From Pomphorhynchus laevis (taxonomy: Eukaryota > Acanthocephala > Palaeacanthocephala > Echinorhynchida > Pomphorhynchidae): 64,000 nucleotides of DNA. The translations under genes were made by a program, and so were the position numbers. The DNA is taken from contig WNNJ02003552.1 of the NCBI GenBank assembly GCA_012934845.2, forward strand, positions 1 to 64,000, given 5' to 3'. Numbering within the stretch: the first letter of the stretch is position 1; each line of letters begins with the position of its first letter. The notes beneath the pieces were generated by a model, which saw only the letters and a list, made by a program, of their open reading frames with translations, ran no database searches and was not told where the DNA came from. Of this stretch, positions 58,643-64,000 are shown in pieces.

Positions 58643-58859
58643 TTCACAAAGAAGACAAGATAATTAAACACTTTTCATTTAATAAAATTGATAAAATTTA
58701 TACAAAAATTGGAGAAAATGTGTAAAATTTTCATGATAAAATTAAATAAAGATACAACGCAGCAGAATAATAAAGACTGACTGCAAACAAAATATTTTCT
58801 AAAATTAAAATTATGAATTATATATTATTAATAATATTATAATAATACGTTTAATAATT

Positions 58860-59035
58860 ATTATAATAATATTTTTCTGAAAGCAAAATTCTAATAATAT
58901 CATATTTTCCCTTCACCCCAAGGGAAAATGGTGACTCCATCAGGACGTCGACCGTCCGATCTGCATACAATAATATTTTTATCTGCATATAATGATATTT
59001 TTTCTGAAGGCAAAATTCTAATAATATCATATTTT
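58860..59035. repeat. Short direct repeat around a GC-richer insert
   Basis: GCAAAATTCTAATAATATCA occurs at 58881 and again near 59010. Between them lies GGTGACTCCATCAGGACGTC and CGACCGTCCGATCTGCA. This resembles a small insertion bounded by repeats. Confidence 0.5.
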
Positions 59036-59107
59036 TTTATTTAGGTAAAGATTTGACAAAAATATTTTCTATTTTTTAATTTATTAATAATTACTTATAA
59101 AAAAGAT

Positions 59108-60085
59108 ATGGATAATATCGTCAAAAAGCAAAGGAGACATAAACCGATTGGACAGTTAAGGGATATTTTCAACAATGCGAAAACGCAAGGTGTAAGTGTT
59201 TCTTATAAATTAACACATTAATTTGGATTTTGGAGTTGAAATCTTAAATAGTACATATATGACCATAATGATTGTACTATATCAAAAGCAATATTTCTAG
59301 CGCGATTTAGAAAATGTTCGATGCAATATTTAAATCAAACAGGTAGATGTTTAAAATACAGACATACGAACCGACGGCTTCATATCAAAAAGAAAATAAA
59401 AACTTATTCCACTAGCGCATGTAGATTCATTTTACTATTCAGCAAATTAGGAGAAAAAACAATAGAATTACAATAGAAATGCAATATATTGGGAGTCTAA
59501 GCCGAAAACAATATCACATGAGAGTCACTTTTCATGGAATCGAACCACATGTCTTTTTTTCGCATTTGTGATCTGCTAAATCTATCTTTTCAACTAATAC
59601 TAAGAATTGAATCTGACTTGTTTTATAATTTGTAAAATATTTTATATTAAAAAGCTATGTTACGTAAGGATTAAGGGCTTTCTAATTATTAATTTTAATA
59701 TGTTATAATATAATACATAATATCTTTACGAAAGTATGTGTTAATATTTTTATATCGTTATACAAATACAAAAATAAGGAAATCTCACAATAAGTTCTAA
59801 AACGAAACAACACTGGAAACTTGGCCATTTCTGGTTTTAAATTTATTTAATAAAAGAACATCATGGTATGTTGCTATCCTAGGAGAAAATTATATAAACG
59901 TGTAAATTATATAAATATTATATGATATGAACCTGCAAATGATATAAAAAGGTTAATTTACGATTACATTAATTCTTACCTTTTCATCGTGTATTTTTGG
60001 TTCAATTAAACTTGCAGCCGGACTAGGATTGGGGCCACCAGTCGGTGTTAAGTCTCCTGTTGATCCTAATACAGGTGATCGCTAA
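59108..60085 (+). CDS. Candidate two-exon micro-gene (49 codons)
   Basis: Exon 1, 59108-59189, codes MDNIVKKQRRHKPIGQLRDI, then FNNAKTQ. Donor CAAG|GTGTAAG. Exon 2, 60018-60085, follows acceptor AACTTGCAG and codes GLGLGPPVGVKSPVDPNTGD plus a final Arg and TAA. The phase joins cleanly as Ala. The protein is basic then Gly/Pro-rich, with no domain I recognise. Exon 2 also has an internal ACAG|GTGATC that could be another donor, so the gene may continue. Support is splice-signal and frame logic only. Confidence 0.35.
59520..59590 (-). other. tRNA-like B-box remnant
   Basis: The minus strand has GGTTCGATTCC, a perfect pol III B-box, with a five-pair T-arm allowing wobble. A TTAGCAGATCA box lies upstream. 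The acceptor stem does not pair, so this is a decayed tRNA or tRNA-derived SINE rather than a working tRNA. Confidence 0.35.
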
Positions 60086-60364
60086 ATAAATGATTGAAGT
60101 AGGTAAGTTAATTATAATTATCACTAGTCACTTAAAGTAAATTTTAGAATTTTGTAAATATCACATTCAATAATTATTGAGTAAATGTAAACAAGAATTT
60201 GTACTTAGGAATCTGCTACGAACACATTAATATAAAGAAAAGAAGAATGTCAATGTTGGATGAAGTAGAGAGTAACAATCTATACAATGTGATTAACATA
60301 TTTTAAAAGAATGTGTAAGTAGATAGCAAAATATAAACAGCATATTTAAAATGCTAAATACACT

Positions 60365-60631
60365 ATGAGGTTTGTCCCCGGTTGTCGTTCAAGTCCCCGG
60401 TTGTCATTCGTGGTTGAGAGGTTTAACCCTGTGAACGAAAGGCTGGCGTCACCGAGACTTTTATTCAAAGAGGGAAAAAAGATAACTGCTGTATCTGCGA
60501 ATGCTATCAACATTATCTCGGAATAAGCAGCCTTCGCGGAAGGCTGCGTATTCCGTCAAAGGCCTTAGGTGCTTGTCGCGGAGGAAATACTCGAACTACT
60601 TGATGGATACCAAGTAGTTCGAGTATTTTTT
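60365..60631 (+). ncRNA. GC-richer structured island, possible pol III transcript or element
   Basis: A 267-bp block much richer in GC than its flanks. It starts with two copies of GTCCCCGGTTGTC (60374, 60393). It then has TGGTTGAGAGG (60411-60421), close to a pol III A-box. A strong stem follows, GAATAAGCAGCCTTC / GAAGGCTGCGTATTC (60521-60553). The second stem is a perfect 18-bp one, AAATACTCGAACTACTTG / CAAGTAGTTCGAGTATTT (60585-60628), whose right arm contains AGTTCGAGTAT, like a B-box. It ends in a run of six T (60626-60631), a pol III terminator. No frame is open. A fold-back transposon is the alternative. Confidence 0.35.
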
Positions 60632-61637
60632 ATCTACTTAAAAGAATGTTTCAGTAGATTATACGGTCCATCCATAAAAATAGACTTTTACTTCAAATTT
60701 TAATTTAAAATTTTAACTTGATATAAATTATATAATATTTAATATTATGCCGTGATAGTAATATAATTTATATTATTTACTATCATAATATCGTACTATC
60801 TTAATCAAATAGAACAACTCAATAGTGTATCTTAATAGGTACAGCTTTACAAAATCCACACATCGTTTGACATTGTATGATTTCAACATTTTATTTGTTT
60901 CTAAAATATAAAATTTTCCATGAAAAGATAAACGGTTGTTTTTTGAATATTAACATGGCATTGTAGATACAAAATAGAATTCTGGAAACACTTTTCATAG
61001 AAAATGAGTAAAATAATGTTTATGGAGAGAGCAGTATAAAAAATTTATACTGTAAGAGAGAGGAATGAAAACATTTCTCCTAAGTTAAATAAATTCGATA
61101 ATGATTATTCGAAAGATTCATGTTAATGTACGGTAGTTTTACTGAATGAGCTTTAAAGAGCTATTAATGAGCTGTGAAGAAGTTTAAAATGAGTAGGAAG
61201 TAAGTAAATGAGATAATGATTATACACTATATATAGATGTACACTGATGATTATACACTATATTTTATCTATATGTTATATTTTAGAAACGCAAGTAATA
61301 AATGCATTTTAAATACATTTATTATTAATGAGCGGACACTAATTCTTTAGTGGAATAAATTCGATTCAGATGTAAACTCAGAATCTACATCGGAAATTTT
61401 TTATAAAATATAATAATAAATATATTTTAAATATTTATTATTAATCATATAATAAATGCATTAGAAATATTATTATATATTTAATATAAAATATTTTTCT
61501 TATTAATAAATATATGCTACTTCATTTTTCATTTTTATTTAAATATTTATTATTAACAATATTTTATTATATAAAATATTTTTCTTATTAATAAATTCAA
61601 ATATTACAAAATGAATATATTATTAATTATATAATAA
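60632..61637. other. AT-rich spacer
   Basis: Contains a GATTATACACTATAT duplication near 61215-61265 and TATTATTAATAAATA tracts. No gene is seen. Confidence 0.5.
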
Positions 61638-62440
61638 TAAATATATTATTATGTATTTATTATTAATTGATATATTATACTTTATTTTTCTTTTTATATA
61701 CACAATATTATTCTCTGTGACACCTCGTTAATTGTCTCCTGTTGTTCAGTTTCTGTAGTTAATGCCGTGAGGTTTCGTCGTCCCAGGTTTAATTATTAAT
61801 TAGAATTTATTTAATTTATTAATTATAATTTATTAATTATATAATAAATATATTCTTATGTATTTATTATTAATTGATATATTATACTTTATTTTTCTTT
61901 TTATATACACAATATTATATCATAATATAATGTACAATGATTAATATAATATAATGTACAACGAATTGCAGATATAGAAAGAGGTACTTTCTTTCCTCTT
62001 ATATTTTCTACGTCAGGTGGTATTGGACCTGAGACAGATAAAATACTAAAATGGATAGCAGCCAAATCTGCTGATCGTAATAAGCTTGCATACAGCGAAT
62101 GTATTTCTAGGCTGAAATCAAAAATCAGTGTCGCCATTGCAGTTAGTGCATGGGTTTGTATACGTGCTACAAGGCTTAGAATAAACGAACAAGCACAGTA
62201 TTATCAAACATAGTAAAAGATGGGCAAGCGTCTAAGATTTACATCAATGACTGATCAAAAAGCAAACAAATTTAAGGATATTATGTGTATTTGTTGTTTA
62301 TTTTTATAATAAAAACTGGTATTTTAAAAAAAATAATAATAGATATATTCTTATGTATTTATTATTAATTGATATATTATACTTTATTTTTCTTTTTATA
62401 TACACTATATTACATCATAATATAATGTACAATGATAAAT
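61638..62440. repeat. Three direct copies of a 75-100-bp AT-rich repeat
   Basis: Copies at 61638-61711, 61838-61945 and 62338-62440 share TATTTATTATTAATTGATAT and CTTTATTTTTCTTTTTATAT. The second and third also share ATAATATAATGTACAATGAT and bracket the RT-tail fragment. Confidence 0.85.
61965..62213 (+). pseudogene. Retroelement protein tail fragment
   Basis: One clean plus-strand frame of 82 codons. It starts at IADIERGTFFPLIFSTSGG, continues GPETDKILKWIAAKSADR and YSECISRLKSKISVAIAVSA, and ends with a stop at 62211-62213. The pattern (D-E-x-G-x-F-x-P-L-x-F-x-x-x-G-G ... charged helix ... R-L-x-x-x-I-x-x-A) matches the conserved C-terminal tail downstream of the RT in retroelements common in cnidarians and other invertebrates. 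No RT precedes it here. The GCAG at 61968 could be an acceptor, so exaptation cannot be excluded. Confidence 0.5.
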
Positions 62441-62734
62441 TTCTATCTTTAATAATAAATATGGTATGTTTGTTTCTTATAATTTAAGAGCTTTAAACCC
62501 TTTTTATACCAAGCATGATTCTAATCTAAATAGTCCATCAATCTGAACCTTAAAATTAATCAATACTAATGCATCAGATCATTTTACTGATGCATTTTTA
62601 CTTCTACATATTTTGTACAATAAATAAATTTAACAAAGGGATATTTGCTAATCTTAAATTGAATTTTTATAATTCCGAATATGAATGAATTGATTAATAG
62701 ATAATGTACCGTGTATTAGAATACAGTTTGGCGG

Positions 62735-62830
62735 TCATCAGAATGAACTACTATTATATAAGATTTCTACTCTTCTTCCTATACCCAACATAGTTGCATA
62801 GTGAAATGCATTCAAATAATGCATTTCATT
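62735..62830 (-). mobile_element. Dispersed small repeat, decayed inverted copy
   Basis: The reverse complement reads CTATGTTGGGTATAGGA... and GTTCATTCTGATGACC, matching the core of the 54732 and 43535 copies. Confidence 0.6.
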
Positions 62831-62972
62831 TGATGTAATTTAATTATCTAGTGTAATATCACCATATTCTAACACATAATATAATATTTACTTCCCATTC
62901 ATAAAAATGCCACATTAGATGTTAAATTTACTTTTTAAAATATATTAATGATAATATAATAAGCAATTTGCT

Positions 62973-62978
62973 TTTATT
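62973..62978 (-). promoter_or_regulatory. Candidate poly(A) signal of the Toca-like gene
   Basis: AATAAA on the minus strand, about 70 bases after the stop codon at 63046. Confidence 0.5.
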
Positions 62979-63045
62979 TTTTTGAATACTAAATTTATAT
63001 ATAATCCATTAATAAGATAAAACACATTGCACCTGTTCTGAAAAA

Positions 63046-63846
63046 TTACAGTTCGTTGTTATCAACTTCTTCTTGGCCGCTATCGTCTTCATTATCGTCC
63101 TTATCAGAGTTCCTGTTTACGTCATCTTCCTCATCCTCTATGACGTGAAGACTGATTTCGTCATCGCTGCTCTCATCTACGTCGAGCTTTGCATTCCTTT
63201 TCTTTCCTATTGCGTTTTCGACCTTTGTCTTTCCATAGTCGTGTGCTTCAATTGTCATCATCTCTTCTCCAGCGCTCATTGAGATAATTCCTTCGCCAAA
63301 TCCCTCTGACGAAAAGTAATGAACGGCCAACGCGCTTCCTATGTAAGTTGTTGTCGGTTCCTCCTCGTATTCGCCTGGTAAATCTGTTGCATTTACATCT
63401 GATGTCCTGACGTCATTCAAGCCATTATCGACTATCGTGAAATTAGTTTGATTTCGATTATCACTGCAATCTGTCCCGCTCACAAGAACCGTCTGTTGAT
63501 CTTCACAGTTGCTACAAGATGAGAATTTTGCTTCTGAGCAACGTGCAATAGATTCTTTAGAAATAGTCAAGTTTTCTGAGTTAATATAATCTGTTGATTC
63601 TTTATTCTACGGTTGAGATCGGAAATGTCGATATTCGTCGTCTTAAGTTTTTCGTCTACGGCGATTTCTTCGCGGAATTTCGGGTTCTCGTTGTATATCC
63701 GCTGCATTTTCTGTACACCCCGAAGTTCCAGCAGTTTTGTGTTCAATTGGCGCTCGATATGGCTGAGCGTGTGCCGATGACATCTGAGGCGTTGTGCAGG
63801 CGGCAGCTTTGACATTTGCGAATCCGTATACGTTTCAAGGCTAATA
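63046..63846 (-). CDS. CIP4/FBP17/Toca-like adaptor, 3' exons (HR1 domain, curtailed SH3, acidic tail)
   Basis: Partial minus-strand gene; the F-BAR part would lie beyond 64000. The exon from 63846 (acceptor ACTCAG) codes SKLPPAQRLRCHRHTLSHIE, then LLELRGVQKMQRIYNENPKF and VDEKLKTTNIDISDLN. This is the HR1 coiled coil of CIP4/Toca-1, which has LPPEQR, a K-M-x-x-x-Y-x-x-N-P motif and a paired helix that binds Cdc42. A frame change at about 63570-63610 can be removed by a 35-nt intron (63576-63610, GT...AG). The last frame has IGSALAVHYFSSEGFGEGII, then SMSAGEEMMTIEAHDYG. That matches the first half of the family SH3 (A-L-Y-x-F ... G-E-x-L-x-I). The Trp and 'GYVP' half is missing, replaced by a Glu/Asp-rich tail (DESSDDEISLHVIEDEEDD). 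Stop at 63046. The family couples membrane curvature to N-WASP actin assembly. Confidence 0.7.
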
Positions 63847-64000
63847 CTGAGTATTTTCTATTTCTGATCATATAATTTATCTTGAATAGAGTTCCGAAAC
63901 GTGATCGTCTGAGGGTGTTGTACAGAGAACTTATGTTATCGTTAACCGGTGTACCTCGATCAGGTGTGGTGTTGCATGAGAGTCGATACGTAGATGCATC
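63847..64000 (-). other. Intron or upstream exon of the Toca-like gene at the window edge
   Basis: A donor ACGTATCG near 63983 would join in phase to the HR1 exon across an intron of about 140 nt. An alternative open frame reads DNISSLYNTLRRSRFGTLFK. The structure cannot be settled from this edge. Confidence 0.3.

Noticed and set aside
58528-58725. 65-codon plus-strand frame
   Set aside because: Opposite strand of the more protein-like minus-strand segment; hydrophobic and without a domain.
60500-60631. Bacterial-type rho-independent terminator or integron attC site
   Set aside because: The stem plus T-run looks similar, but the context is eukaryotic and there is no adjacent bacterial gene or integrase.
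61901-62137. 78-codon minus-strand frame
   Set aside because: Antisense shadow of the clean plus-strand RT-tail frame at 61965-62213.
63073-63282. Hydrophobic plus-strand frame resembling a membrane protein
   Set aside because: Antisense of the acidic tail of the Toca-like gene; GAT/GAA codons read backwards give Ile/Phe/Val.
1-64000. CRISPR array, bacterial operon or phage region
   Set aside because: No regularly spaced repeats with unique spacers; introns, LINEs and animal genes show a eukaryotic chromosome.

Overview
The window reads as an AT-rich invertebrate metazoan nuclear genome. It has spliceosomal introns, and animal genes for PRPF38B, COG1, a CIP4/Toca-like adaptor and an EF-hand calcium sensor. 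Most of the remaining sequence is transposable-element debris. Recognisable introns are either tiny (candidates of 35, 42, 46 and 47 nt) or bloated with repeats. The species cannot be fixed from the sequence; a compact-intron invertebrate such as an orthonectid or flatworm relative would fit, but that is only a guess.

Layout. 0-3.3 kb: AT-rich DNA with a 215-bp near-perfect palindrome, a CR1-type reverse transcriptase (RT) scrap and the last exon of a neuronal-calcium-sensor-like gene. 3.3-9.4 kb: non-coding AT-rich DNA with inverted and tandem repeats and one GC-rich island. 9.4-11.4 kb: an intronless 671-aa COG1 gene on the minus strand. 11.9-40.4 kb: a LINE graveyard, almost all on the minus strand. 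It contains six CR1-like copies or fragments, one L2-like copy and one plus-strand LINE with zinc knuckles. One CR1-like copy (17245-22032) is nearly intact. It sits inside an older copy and is flanked by identical 188-bp direct repeats, an unusually long target duplication. 40.8-44.1 kb: a broken Ty3/Gypsy-like pol and further LINE ends.

44.5-56.0 kb: I reconstruct an eight-exon plus-strand PRPF38B-type pre-mRNA splicing factor gene of 322 codons. Its introns hold two LINE remnants, a WH2-like open segment and several copies of a small dispersed repeat. A 115-bp repeat is present in inverted orientation on either side of exons 1-2. 56-62.9 kb: mostly AT-rich repeats, with three weak gene candidates, a GC-rich hairpin island (60365-60631) and an RT-tail-like fragment between copies of a direct repeat. 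63.0-64.0 kb: the 3' part of a minus-strand CIP4/FBP17/Toca-like gene with an HR1 domain and a curtailed SH3-like segment followed by an acidic tail; its 5' part lies beyond the window.

The host genes shown here have no evident shared pathway: COG1 acts in Golgi tethering, PRPF38B in splicing, and the Toca-like protein in membrane and actin coupling. The most unusual material is structural: long perfect fold-backs, the 188-bp duplication, very small introns (one possible GC-AG), and the hairpin island. I did not find a convincing new multi-gene system.
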